The notes under the pieces: generated by a model
Databases searched by the model: none
Told to the model about the DNA's origin: nothing
What the model saw: the letters and a program-made list of their open reading frames with translations, nothing else
In this document: positions 53,410 to 61,885 of the stretch, piece after piece
Layout: each line of letters begins with the position of its first letter
How positions within the stretch are numbered: the stretch's first letter is position 1
From: Candidatus Saccharibacteria bacterium HGW-Saccharibacteria-1
GTDB taxonomy: Bacteria > Patescibacteriota > Saccharimonadia > Saccharimonadales > Saccharimonadaceae
Direction: 5' to 3'
Assembly: GCA_002839415.1 (NCBI GenBank)
Contig: PGXZ01000004.1
Span: 1 to 64,000, forward strand
DNA: 64,000 nucleotides
Position numbers and translations under genes: made by a program

Positions 53410-55353
53410 CTATTTCTCGGTGATCATGTCTAGCATAGTTGAAACATATTCAGCGTGCGACCATGTCAGTGGGGCTGGGGAGACGATTTGATTAGTGATT
53501 GGGTCTATTTGCTCGGCCATCATACCGGTACTCATAGCGTGGCTTTTGACCCAATCAACGATTTTAGTTGCTTTGTCGTCTAGGTTATTATCAATGTAGT
53601 ATTGAGCTAACCATAGCGAACAGATGAACCAGTAGTTGCCAGTGACATTCTTGTTAACTCGGCGATAATCATCATTTTCGCAACGCGGTAAGCCAATTGC
53701 CCCATTGTTGATTCCAAATAACTCTTCTATTGTGGCAATAGAGGATTTAACCTCTTCACTATCTGGTGCAAACAGACCAAAGGTGTAGGCGCCATATATG
53801 CTAGAATTATCAATTACGCTATCGTAAATCACTTGTCCGTCTTTGACGTTGATGCCACGATAAAATACTTTTCGGTCTTTGTTGTATAGATGTTTGTGGG
53901 CGGCAGTTTGAATGTCGTCGGCGGCTGATCGCCATTTGACGGCGCTATCAGGGTCGTTTGCAGCAGAAGCTAAGTCAGCTGCGGCAATCAAAGCTGCATA
54001 GGTTACGGCGGTAGTATATGTGCTAGTTTGGAAAGTTTGCTCCCATAGGTCGTAGCTTGGTTTTGGTAGCCCAGTAGTATCGTCGACAAAGCTTGACATG
54101 AAATTAGCCATCGGCAGTACCATATCTTGGTAGAACTCTTTTAGAACTCCGGCTTCGGGGTGCATTTTATAATATTCCGCAAAGACAAACAGAACTAATG
54201 CCGTTTCGTCTTCTTGAATAGGTGGTGCAATAATACCACCTTCATGGACATATGAATGCCAACTGCTACCAAGGGCGCCATCGGCTCGATATTTATGCAT
54301 TACATAGCCATCGGTGTGCAGGCCGGCTTTTGTAAACTCAAAGAACCTGTAAGCTTCATCTTTGTAGCCCATACGTATTAGTGGCCATAATGTATATGCA
54401 CCATCGCGAGGCCAGCTATAGCCATAAGCATCGCGTGAATAATTTAGCATTGACGTGTCTGTGCTGGCAATAATTGCGCCGCGTTTATCAATCTGTGATT
54501 TCAAAATCATCATACTTTGCAAAAATGTCATTCGGTGATTAACTGGTATTTTTTCAATAACTTCATAAGTTGGTTTTAGCCAATTACTCCACCAATCCGC
54601 GGTTCTGTGAAGGTGAGCAAGCGCGCCGGCTTCTTTTACCTGTTTATGAACGTATAGCGCTTCGCGGTTAGATTTACCCGCCGCTATCCAATAATGAATG
54701 CGCTGAGAACTGTGTGCTTTGACATTAACTTTAAAACGAATGGTCGAATCAACTCGTCCATGTTCAACGTTGTTTTGGCTAAGTTCTCCGTCTTCAGCAT
54801 CGCAATAAGTACCTTTTTTGCCTTCGATCCCAAACAAGCCAACCGTGTACTGGTCGAATGGTGCACCATTATGACTGCCCGATACTACAAATGACCTGTG
54901 TCCGCGATAATGTAAGACCGCGTCGCTATTTGGGAGGTACTGAGCTGTGTCGGTGTTGCTGCGTGAATCGCCAATAGCAAATGCTTGGTGCATAAACAGT
55001 CTGATTTCGCGTTTGCGATCCTGAAGGTTAATGATATGTATATTTCTAATAAATGCACAAATATGAGCATCGACAAAGTCATCAAACTCAAGTAAAACGC
55101 CAAGGCGTTCGTTTTTAACTAGGGTATGTCCAACAAGTGCGCTGTGCGGATACCTAAAAGTAAAGGCCCATTCCCCAGGACTGTCCAGCCAACTGATTTG
55201 GCCATCAACCCATATACCTATGCGATGCAGTAGGTCGTTACCAGCTGAGTGATTTTCAAATCCAACGTATGGATAGTAAAAATCATGAACCATTCCAAAA
55301 TTATTTAAGCCAACATGTAATTCGCCATTGCTTAGAACTATCGGCCTAGACAT
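53410..55353 (-). CDS. Glycoside hydrolase family 15 (glucoamylase-like)
   Basis: Releases glucose from the ends of alpha-glucans. 647 residues from ATG 55353 (MSRPIVLSNGELHVGLN), following GGAGG; an upstream ATG at 55410 would overlap GH57 more. N-terminal beta-sandwich, then the (alpha/alpha)6 barrel with YSRDAYGYSWPRDGAYTLW and KPSYDLWEQ, where the general acid Glu resides. No signal peptide, so it acts on intracellular glucan. Overlaps GH57 by eight bases. Confidence 0.93.
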   Translation of the reverse strand: MSRPIVLSNGELHVGLNNFGMVHDFYYPYVGFENHSAGNDLLHRIGIWVDGQISWLDSPGEWAFTFRYPHSALVGHTLVKNERLGVLLEFDDFVDAHICAFIRNIHIINLQDRKREIRLFMHQAFAIGDSRSNTDTAQYLPNSDAVLHYRGHRSFVVSGSHNGAPFDQYTVGLFGIEGKKGTYCDAEDGELSQNNVEHGRVDSTIRFKVNVKAHSSQRIHYWIAAGKSNREALYVHKQVKEAGALAHLHRTADWWSNWLKPTYEVIEKIPVNHRMTFLQSMMILKSQIDKRGAIIASTDTSMLNYSRDAYGYSWPRDGAYTLWPLIRMGYKDEAYRFFEFTKAGLHTDGYVMHKYRADGALGSSWHSYVHEGGIIAPPIQEDETALVLFVFAEYYKMHPEAGVLKEFYQDMVLPMANFMSSFVDDTTGLPKPSYDLWEQTFQTSTYTTAVTYAALIAAADLASAANDPDSAVKWRSAADDIQTAAHKHLYNKDRKVFYRGINVKDGQVIYDSVIDNSSIYGAYTFGLFAPDSEEVKSSIATIEELFGINNGAIGLPRCENDDYRRVNKNVTGNYWFICSLWLAQYYIDNNLDDKATKIVDWVKSHAMSTGMMAEQIDPITNQIVSPAPLTWSHAEYVSTMLDMITEK

Positions 55354-56575
55354 TATTTCCTCCGTTATTGTAATTGTTGTGCAGTCTCCAGCGCAAATCT
55401 CTGACAGCATTCATGAAATATAAAAAGGCATCATAAGGCGAGCTGTAAGGGCTGAAGTAGGCGTGTACATCGCCATCATTAAACCATTTAGTGCACATGT
55501 AATAGACATGGTCGGAAGTTTGTAATTTACGCCAATCACCAATCAAACAAATATCATTAGTTTTGATGATTTCATCTTCCATTTCATATAGATAGCGCAG
55601 TGCCTCTTGTTGCATAGAGTTGCCGAGCCAAGCAGTCAAGTCGCGCTCGTTATCAGCCCATGTAACAGTGTTTGGCATGCTAATCTCGTCAACTGGTTCA
55701 AATGCATCAATTGCCTCTGACGTTGTATAGAATGTATTGTCAGGATTGCTGAGCCAATTGCCAACAAAAGCTTCATAGAAATCAAAAATTCCAGTATCTT
55801 TCCATTGGTGCTCGCCGAATGTTTCATAATCCATGAATAGGTTGACGATTTGTTGATCAGCTAGAGAGTCATTGACCCATGTATTATATGTACCGGCAGA
55901 TAGTGGCCACTCGGACCAGCCTTTGTCGCTGAAACGGAAAGCGACGTCATCGCTTAGTTTGTAATTTTTAAGTAGCAATGCAATATTTTCTGTACCAGGT
56001 GGACGATAGACATGGTTTGGGCTGCGCCACTCTAGGATAGGATCCCAACCTTCGGCTAAAATACCCTTAAAACCATAACCGTCAGCCCATTTTGCTAGTG
56101 CATCATTATAAGCCAGCTCGGTGTTGCGGAAGACTTTGGTTTCGACGCCAAATAATTCACGAATTTTGTTTTTATGAACTTCGACTTGCTTTTCAAATTC
56201 TGGCACGCTGTAAAAAAAGGCAAGTGAGTGATAATAAGTTTCAGCCACAATTTCAACTTGACCAGTAGCGACCAGTCGCTTAAAGCTTTCGATGACATCT
56301 GGTGCCCATTTTTCGGCCTGTTCAAGGAATGTGCCTGTGATGCTGAACGATACTTTGAAATCAGGATGACGATTAAGCAATCGTTCCAACATTTCATTCA
56401 TTGGACGGTATGACTTTTCGGTGACCTTTCTAAAGACATTTTCGTTATTTCGCTCGCAGTCATATTCTGGCTCGTCAAAATAATCGTGGTTTACGGCAGT
56501 GTCGAACACGCTATAATTTCGTACTCGAAATGGTTGATGTGTGTGCAGATATAGGACGATACCACGCTTGCTCAT
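55346..56575 (-). CDS. Glycoside hydrolase family 57 (alpha-amylase/branching type)
   Basis: 409 residues. YLHTHQPFR at the N-terminus (first conserved motif), SITGTFLEQ, VFRNTELAYND (catalytic Glu) and FMDYETFGEHQ (catalytic Asp region) are in order. No signal peptide, so cytoplasmic. It overlaps the glycosyltransferase gene by four bases (ATGA) and the GH15 gene by eight, a tight operon. Acts on alpha-1,4-glucan; whether as amylase or transferase is open. Confidence 0.92.
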   Translation of the reverse strand: MSKRGIVLYLHTHQPFRVRNYSVFDTAVNHDYFDEPEYDCERNNENVFRKVTEKSYRPMNEMLERLLNRHPDFKVSFSITGTFLEQAEKWAPDVIESFKRLVATGQVEIVAETYYHSLAFFYSVPEFEKQVEVHKNKIRELFGVETKVFRNTELAYNDALAKWADGYGFKGILAEGWDPILEWRSPNHVYRPPGTENIALLLKNYKLSDDVAFRFSDKGWSEWPLSAGTYNTWVNDSLADQQIVNLFMDYETFGEHQWKDTGIFDFYEAFVGNWLSNPDNTFYTTSEAIDAFEPVDEISMPNTVTWADNERDLTAWLGNSMQQEALRYLYEMEDEIIKTNDICLIGDWRKLQTSDHVYYMCTKWFNDGDVHAYFSPYSSPYDAFLYFMNAVRDLRWRLHNNYNNGGNNV

Positions 56576-57795
56576 GATTTTACTCCTCTTTTCGTTGTTT
56601 CATAAATATGTATACATAACTTTGCGACATCGTGCCATGATATTCTGTCGTATTCGTTCATGACGCCTTCTTGCAACGATCTTTTGAGTGACTCATTGGT
56701 TGCAATCGATACAATTTGATCCGCTAGCAGGTCGGTGTCCCAGAAGTCATAGCGGAAGATGCTGTGGAGTACTTCGCCGACGCCTGATTGTTTAGTAATA
56801 ATTAGTGCATTTCCGTGATGAGCTGCCTCAAGTGCAGTCAAGCCAAATGGTTCGCTGACCGAGCTCATAACGAAAATATCACTAACACTATAAGCATCGC
56901 GCCATTGCTTACCACGTACAAATCCGGTAAAGATTACTTTGTCCGAGATACCATAGTTCGAGGCCAGTCGTATAAGTTCGTCGCGTTGTTCGCCGTCGCC
57001 AGCAAATAGGAATACAAGTTTGTCGTGTTTTTCAATTGCTCGGGCTGCGCCTTTGACTAAATGAACTAGTCCTTTTTGAACGGTAAAGCGGGTGATAGTC
57101 GAAACGACTGTGTAGCCTTCGCGTTTCAATGATTCTAGATATTTATATGTACTAAAGTCGTATTGATAGCCATTATTTAAACTGCCGACGTCAATTGCAT
57201 TGTGGACCACCTCAATTTTATCGCTAGGAATGCCGTATTTGTGCATGATGATTTTTTTAGTTATATTACTAACCGCAATAATTCGATCAGCCATTAAGAG
57301 GCCTTGGTATTCGATTTCGTGAACCAGTGGATTACCGCTGTCGCTTCCACAGCGATCAAATTCAGTTGCATGAACATGAACAACTAGTGGAACATCGGCA
57401 ACTTCTTTTGCACGCATGCCAGCCTCCATGGTTAGCCAGTCGTGGGCGTGAATCACATCGGGTTTGTTGGTGATTACTAGGTTTTCGACGTATTTAATGT
57501 ATCGTTTCTGGACGCCACGCATGTCCTTGAGATCTTTGATGTCAGCCTCGGCCATAGTTTTCTCTAGGACTTTTTCGCTATCATAAGCGCCAAGACCATA
57601 TCGCTCAAGTGGAGTTAAATCAGTAGCACTGTGAATTGTCATAAAATCGGTGTTTGGGTGGTGAGCTCGGTATGGTATAACAAAGTCAATCTTTGCACCA
57701 TGGTCGGCCAAGGCCTTGGACATATGGTAACAAGCTACGCCTAATCCACCACTGTTGTGAGGAGGAAGCTCCCACCCAAGCATTAAAATATTCAT
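56572..57795 (-). CDS. Glycosyltransferase family 4/5 (glycogen or starch synthase-like)
   Basis: 407 residues with two Rossmann domains: WELPPHNSGGLGVACYHM at the N-terminus, HAHDWLTMEAG, TRFTVQKGLVHLVKGAARAI and SVSEPFGLTALEAAHHG with the nucleotide-sugar Glu pair (Ex7E). First gene of the GT4-GH57-GH15-unknown operon, which would make and trim an intracellular glucan. No clear ribosome site. Confidence 0.9.
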   Translation of the reverse strand: MNILMLGWELPPHNSGGLGVACYHMSKALADHGAKIDFVIPYRAHHPNTDFMTIHSATDLTPLERYGLGAYDSEKVLEKTMAEADIKDLKDMRGVQKRYIKYVENLVITNKPDVIHAHDWLTMEAGMRAKEVADVPLVVHVHATEFDRCGSDSGNPLVHEIEYQGLLMADRIIAVSNITKKIIMHKYGIPSDKIEVVHNAIDVGSLNNGYQYDFSTYKYLESLKREGYTVVSTITRFTVQKGLVHLVKGAARAIEKHDKLVFLFAGDGEQRDELIRLASNYGISDKVIFTGFVRGKQWRDAYSVSDIFVMSSVSEPFGLTALEAAHHGNALIITKQSGVGEVLHSIFRYDFWDTDLLADQIVSIATNESLKRSLQEGVMNEYDRISWHDVAKLCIHIYETTKRGVKS

Positions 57796-57997
57796 ATTAC
57801 CGTGTTTACAAGTAGCCTAGTGACTATCGTTCACTCCTTCTTATGTTTTCATAAGTAATCTTGGTTGTTATTATATGACTACGCTAATGCTTTTACAAGG
57901 CTTTTTGGTTATGTTAATTAACGGAATTTATGCTTTTTCCACAAAAATGTAAAAAGCTTTATAGAATAATTATAATCTGTTACAATATTATGAACGA

Positions 57998-58072
57998 AGG
58001 GGCATAGTACAACGGCTAGTACGTGGGTCTCCAAAACCTGAGATCGTGGTTCGATTCCACGTGCCCCTGCCA
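57998..58072 (+). tRNA. tRNA-Trp (CCA)
   Basis: 75 bases with encoded CCA tail. Acceptor AGGGGCA/TGCCCCT, anticodon loop CTCCAAA with CCA. T-arm CGTGGTTCGATTCCACG. trpS lies 16 kb upstream on the plus strand. Confidence 0.94.
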
Positions 58073-58110
58073 AAATAAAATAATCTACATTGTGTAGGTT
58101 ATTTTATTTT
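58072..58110 (+). terminator. tRNA-Trp terminator
   Basis: AAAATAAAATAATCTAC at 58072-58088 pairs with GTAGGTTATTTTATTTT at 58094-58110 over 17 bp with one wobble. Confidence 0.8.
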
Positions 58111-58117
58111 GACGCGA

Positions 58118-58332
58118 CCCGTGAACCGAACTACATCAACTTTGTTGATCGGTTCGAATTCTGTCAAATCTATTGATTTTATAGAATTTAGCCGATGTCA
58201 TAATATAAGTTTACGATTATTATGGCATCGAAGCGTTGGACACGCGCCCTTGCATTGTTTGTTCAGGATTATTTTTGTTTTGTGCCCGCGGATCGAACCA
58301 CGATAGGCCAGCTTGCTGGTCGTAATCGTGGT
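58118..58332 (+). ncRNA. Structured intergenic region, three consecutive stem-loops
   Basis: Hairpin one: GAACCGA/TCGGTTC with inner ATCAAC-TTT-GTTGAT (58123-58155). Hairpin two: CGATG-TCATAAT (58193-58204) with ATTATGG-CATCG (58219-58230). Hairpin three: ACCACGAT (58297-58304) with ATCGTGGT (58325-58332), inner GGCCAGC/GCTGGTC. A stretch of this region (58118-58215) is similar to 62911-62973. It may be a small RNA or decayed element; the type is tentative. Confidence 0.4.
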
Positions 58333-58425
58333 CAGTGAGCCGATTGAAGCAAAAGAAAGCACCGAAATTATTTTATTTTACGAATGAGCAGAGAAGCTAG
58401 TAAACTGACGCTTGGTATATTATAG

Positions 58426-58431
58426 TATAAT
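58426..58431 (+). promoter_or_regulatory. -10 box, leaderless arrangement
   Basis: TATAAT ends six bases before the ATG at 58438. Confidence 0.5.
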
Positions 58432-58437
58432 AAAATA

Positions 58438-58857
58438 ATGAAAAAAGAAGATTTTATATATGGCGATGCAGACTTATGCATTGAAAATAAATACATATAC
58501 AAAGATAAAGATATTATTATAATAATACCAAAAGAAATATTTAATGATGAAACGATAGATTACGCTAATACTATCAATAGTAAATACATTAAAGATAAAG
58601 ACGACATATTTGATTACATGCTAAACAATGGACTTAGGGAATGGTTTGGCGATTTTTCTGGATACAGTGATGAATTTATTAAAAATAAAATGAATAGACC
58701 ACAAATAAAAATACTTAGCAAGGAAAATGACGTAAATAAAAATTATAAATTCTTTGGCATAATTTCTTTTTTGGAGCATGATTTGGACGAACATATAATA
58801 GAAATAGAATTTTTTGATGAATTGAAACTTTACGGCTATGTTGGCATAGACGGATAG
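58438..58857 (+). CDS. Hypothetical protein, possibly an immunity-type protein
   Basis: Not recognised. 139 residues, very rich in Asp, Ile and Lys (KDKDIIIIIPKEIF, IKDKDDIFDYMLNNGLREW). Soluble, acidic, no signal. Size, composition and its position beside a toxin-tail-like fragment recall immunity proteins, but this is a guess. It is strongly A+T rich compared with the core genes. Confidence 0.55.
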   Translation: MKKEDFIYGDADLCIENKYIYKDKDIIIIIPKEIFNDETIDYANTINSKYIKDKDDIFDYMLNNGLREWFGDFSGYSDEFIKNKMNRPQIKILSKENDVNKNYKFFGIISFLEHDLDEHIIEIEFFDELKLYGYVGIDG

Positions 58858-58948
58858 TTTGACCAAATTGATCTTGTCTTTATCCTATCCAATTCAAACA
58901 ATTGTAAATCTCCCGCTTTCCTGGACGCTGTGTTTATTTTAAGGGTAG

Positions 58949-59116
58949 CTTGACGGCTATGAAGCTAGACTAACTGGCGATTTGGCTAGACCACAAAGAA
59001 CTAGTGGTGAGACAAGAAATGGTTACGAAACTGTTTGGGCAAAAGATGTTGACGAAGCGATTAAACTAGTCGAATCTGGAAAACCATATATTGACGAGTA
59101 TGGCCAGTTTTTTTAG
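58949..59116 (+). pseudogene. Headless C-terminal fragment, toxin-tail-like
   Basis: A 55-codon frame follows a stop codon (TAG 58946-58948) and has no start. It contains GYEARLTGDLARPQ, NGYETVWAKDVDEAIKLVESG and a Tyr/Asp-rich close. An orphan C-terminal segment followed by small acidic ORFs is the usual look of polymorphic-toxin remnants with immunity genes. The family is not identified. Confidence 0.45.
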
Positions 59117-59340
59117 ATTGCACGAGAATTAGTATTCTTAGCTAAGGTTAAAAAAGTCAACAAGCTCTAATCCTGTTAATCTGTAAAATGGTGAAGTTTT
59201 ACAAGAATTAGTTTGTCTATTTGCTAATGTTATTGTATTCTGTGATACCCTAATAATTACGACAACAGATGAAAAGATAGTCGATAGTCTGTAATTTTTT
59301 CAATTATGTTATTATATAGACAATTAAGGGAGGTATTAGT

Positions 59341-59703
59341 ATGAATATTTTTAAATATGAGTTTGGTGGTTTTTCAGGCGGAAGTTGGGTGTATGACATT
59401 TCGATGGAACAAGATAGTTTTATGTTTACGGCCCGTGCTTATAATGGCGCACAAATGAATTTCTCTTCAAAGGTAGACGAGCACTTTGTCAATGGGCTAA
59501 TTAAATTATTGATTGATAATAATGTTAAAAAGTGGGATGGTTTCAATAAACCTAATAATATTCTTGATGGCTATTCTTTTTCTTTAAGCGTAAGTTATGG
59601 TGACTTAAATATAAATGCTTACGGTCACGAGAACTATCCAGAAAACTATAAAGAAATTAATAAAATAATTACGGATTATTTTGATTTATTGATCAAAAAA
59701 TAA
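59341..59703 (+). CDS. Hypothetical protein, possibly an immunity-type protein
   Basis: Not recognised. 120 residues, soluble, acidic, Asn/Tyr/Asp-rich, with an aromatic mixed alpha/beta pattern (FKYEFGGFSGGSWVYDISM, VKKWDGFNKPNN). GGGAGG precedes the ATG. It lies 220 bases after the headless toxin-like fragment, an arrangement compatible with an orphan immunity gene. Confidence 0.6.
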   Translation: MNIFKYEFGGFSGGSWVYDISMEQDSFMFTARAYNGAQMNFSSKVDEHFVNGLIKLLIDNNVKKWDGFNKPNNILDGYSFSLSVSYGDLNINAYGHENYPENYKEINKIITDYFDLLIKK

Positions 59704-60041
59704 TATTTAATAAGCGACTCGATAGAGTAATTTGATCTTACATGGGGGTTGTGGGTTTTTTCATTATAATAAACTGATCGATTTAACTATAGCTATTGAA
59801 TATAAATCCTTGGTGTAAGGCGTCAGCTTGGTGTATATATATTGACAAGTGTTGATTTGTGTTTTATAATTAAATTATTCATTTGAGGTGTTGATTACAC
59901 AATCTATCCAATGAGTACGTTAAAATACGAGAGATTATTCCCTACAATGTATGAATGGGTAGTACTTTGAATATTAGTTAAATATATTTAAAGTACTGCT
60001 CGTTATGAGCAAATCTTTATGATTTATTGGAGGAAGTAATA
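59704..60041. other. Intergenic region before the frameshifted gene
   Basis: 338 bases without an ORF. It holds a 10-bp leader hairpin, GTAGTACTTT at 59959-59968 with AAAGTACTGC at 59990-59999 (one wobble), followed by GGAGG at 60030. I see no convincing promoter. Confidence 0.45.
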
Positions 60042-60432
60042 ATGGATAAAGAGATGGCATTAAAGATGGTGGTTGAGTTGTTGGGTTTTGATGTTAATGA
60101 TAAGAAATGCTATAACGTCAGTTCGATATTTACCAGGTGAGGCGTCAGTTTTATCACGCGTTGGTTCGGTAAATAAAAGTGGTGATTTGGTAAGCTTTTC
60201 TGATAGTTATTATGTAATCGACAAAGCAGATGTTCTACATGTATTAGTGGGTTCTGAATTTCAGGAAGATAAGAATTTTGAAAATTATGGCAAACATAAT
60301 GCCACTGATCCTATATGTATTCAATTGTCTAAATTGCGCATAATGCCGGCATATATTATTCTTTGCGAATACCAAACTTTCATAGATCAAAATCATTCAC
60401 CCGAACGAAAAATGACTATTTGGTCATTTTGA
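60042..60432 (+). pseudogene. Frameshifted unknown gene
   Basis: Reading begins at ATG 60042 behind GGAGGAAG and runs about 30 codons (MDKEMALKMVVELLGFD) to TGA near 60138. From about 60130 the +1 frame continues without a break to 60432 (LPGEASVLSRVGSVNKSG, then FSDSYYVIDKADVLHVLVGSE). Joining both gives a roughly 129-residue protein. One missing or extra base between 60100 and 60140 would restore it, so it is a recent pseudogene, a programmed shift or a sequencing error. Confidence 0.6.
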
Positions 60433-60511
60433 TCCATCCTCTCGTATTTAGTCCCTATAGTTCTGATATTTTTCAGAATCTATGGGGACTTTTTACTTTC
60501 AAAAAATTAAC

Positions 60512-60619
60512 TCATACGGTTAAATGAATGATCGGAAAATAAAAAAGGATGGTATAAATAATTAAACCATCCAAACGGCTGCTATCTGTATACTTTACTC
60601 CGTAACGAGCCATGCTCAT
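60512..60619 (-). CDS. Minus-strand 35-residue mini-ORF
   Basis: ATG at 60619 follows GGAGG (60627-60631) by seven bases; it encodes MSMARYGVKYTDSSRLDGLI and then a hydrophobic end. A terminator hairpin (60547-60573) lies within it, so the real gene may be truncated to its start. It could be a remnant or a small peptide. Confidence 0.3.
   Translation of the reverse strand: MSMARYGVKYTDSSRLDGLIIYTILFYFPIIHLTV
60538..60573 (-). terminator. Minus-strand terminator in the mini-ORF
   Basis: GGATGGT and ACCATCC form the stem, followed on the minus strand by TTTTTTATTTT. Confidence 0.7.
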
Positions 60620-60876
60620 ATCTGATCCTCCTGTAAATGTACGAATTTCACAATACCTGTGTGATAGAGTTTATTTAATAAAACAAAAATTCAACCATAC
60701 CATGCCATATATATTTAATAGTGTAAATTATATACAAATATAGATTTTGAATCTTTTATTTATATATCATAATATGGTGTAATATATTGACCACATTGTA
60801 TATATATTGTATAATACGGATAATTGTGGGAATTTACCATAATTGTATATTGAAATATTGCTATATATTTAGATTG

Positions 60877-60929
60877 ATTATTGACGGAACAGAATGTGTG
60901 CAAAGCCTGCACTTTGTTCCGTCAATAAT
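60877..60929 (+). promoter_or_regulatory. Palindromic leader hairpin
   Basis: ATTATTGACGGAACA at 60877-60891 pairs perfectly with TGTTCCGTCAATAAT at 60915-60929 across a 23-base loop. GGAGG and the ATG of the next gene follow at 60948 and 60961. Confidence 0.65.
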
Positions 60930-60960
60930 GGGCGGAAATTTCTGATCGGAGGATTAGCAG

Positions 60961-61734
60961 ATGGATAAAGTAATGAAGGATATGAGAGAAAGATTTGGTG
61001 CGGCCAGAACAAAATGTCCTGGTATGTCCGAGGAGGTATATCAGCTATCGGACTATCTTGCTATGCACATCAATGAAGAGCTTGTCCCTTCGGGTGTTGT
61101 TATTGCACTTTTGTGTACGATGGATGATATCAAAAAAGAACGCTGCGGCTTTTGCGGCAATAGTGGCTCATTCCCCGAGTATCTTGTTGAACATAAATCT
61201 CAAGTTCTGGCACAGGCGTGCTATATACTTCAGGTTATTGATGCAGTGACCGATGTTGAATTTGCGGACACTGTAAGAATCGAGTGCAAGAGCGCTTTCA
61301 ATTGGCAGGTGCCAAAGCTAGTTGTTGCTTCTGATGATTTAGAGAAAAAATATCCAGCTTATGTAAAGGCAGCTGTTGATTGGTGGTCAAACGCCATTCA
61401 GCATCCAAAAATGGATAACGGGGATGATTCCCTCGGTATGCTAATGGCAATGCTGGGTGGTTCTGCTTTTGCCAAAGACTTATCAGACGATGAGATGAGA
61501 GCTTTTCGTTCAACGCTCGCAAACGAAATTGAATCTCAGATTGATGAATATGGTCTTGCTCAACTAAATGTTGATTACGGACCAAATCGTATTTTAAGCA
61601 AGGCCGGTCAAGCTGCCGGCATAACCAGTCAATTTACTTTTCCGTGTAAGACATCTATGAGCGTATCAAAATCAAAAGTTATTGTTTCGGCCGGATATGG
61701 AGCGCACAATAAAGTGCTTTGGGAATCTGTATAG
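60961..61734 (+). CDS. Unknown 257-residue protein
   Basis: Not recognised. Soluble, no signal. Four Cys lie early in the protein, including RCGFCGN, a possible metal or redox knuckle near residue 60. The later part is helical (VKAAVDWWSNAIQHPKM), and the C-terminus is strand-rich (SKSKVIVSAGYGAHNKVLW). GGAGG precedes the ATG. Its codon use is less A+T-biased than its neighbours. A terminator follows at 61752. Confidence 0.7.
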   Translation: MDKVMKDMRERFGAARTKCPGMSEEVYQLSDYLAMHINEELVPSGVVIALLCTMDDIKKERCGFCGNSGSFPEYLVEHKSQVLAQACYILQVIDAVTDVEFADTVRIECKSAFNWQVPKLVVASDDLEKKYPAYVKAAVDWWSNAIQHPKMDNGDDSLGMLMAMLGGSAFAKDLSDDEMRAFRSTLANEIESQIDEYGLAQLNVDYGPNRILSKAGQAAGITSQFTFPCKTSMSVSKSKVIVSAGYGAHNKVLWESV

Positions 61735-61751
61735 AGTAATATTTTCAATTA

Positions 61752-61783
61752 AATCCCTGAACATTAGTTCGGGGATTTTTTAA
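61752..61783 (+). terminator. Terminator after the unknown gene
   Basis: AATCCCTGAAC and GTTCGGGGATT pair with one wobble around an ATTA loop, followed by a T-run. Confidence 0.88.
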
Positions 61784-61868
61784 TGCATTCCTATTTTAAA
61801 TTATTAAATGATAGTATTGCTAATGCATTTTCTGAACTTACTAGCAAAAAACCGAGTGATTCAAAAAA

Positions 61869-61877
61869 TGTTATAAT
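61869..61877 (+). promoter_or_regulatory. Extended -10 of the NUDIX gene, leaderless arrangement
   Basis: TGTTATAAT ends eight bases before the ATG at 61886; no ribosome site. Confidence 0.55.
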
Positions 61878-61885
61878 ACACCTAT

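Larger units (their letters stand above)
60433..60960. other. Accessory gap with a mini-ORF and two hairpins
   Basis: 528 bases, very A+T rich between 60690 and 60860. It contains the minus-strand mini-ORF with its terminator (60512-60619) and the palindromic leader of the next gene (60877-60929). No larger gene is seen. Confidence 0.5.

Noticed and set aside
60130-60432. ORF 60073-60432 as an independent gene
   Set aside because: Its start lacks a ribosome site, whereas the overlapping frame begins with a perfect one; a frameshifted single gene fits better.
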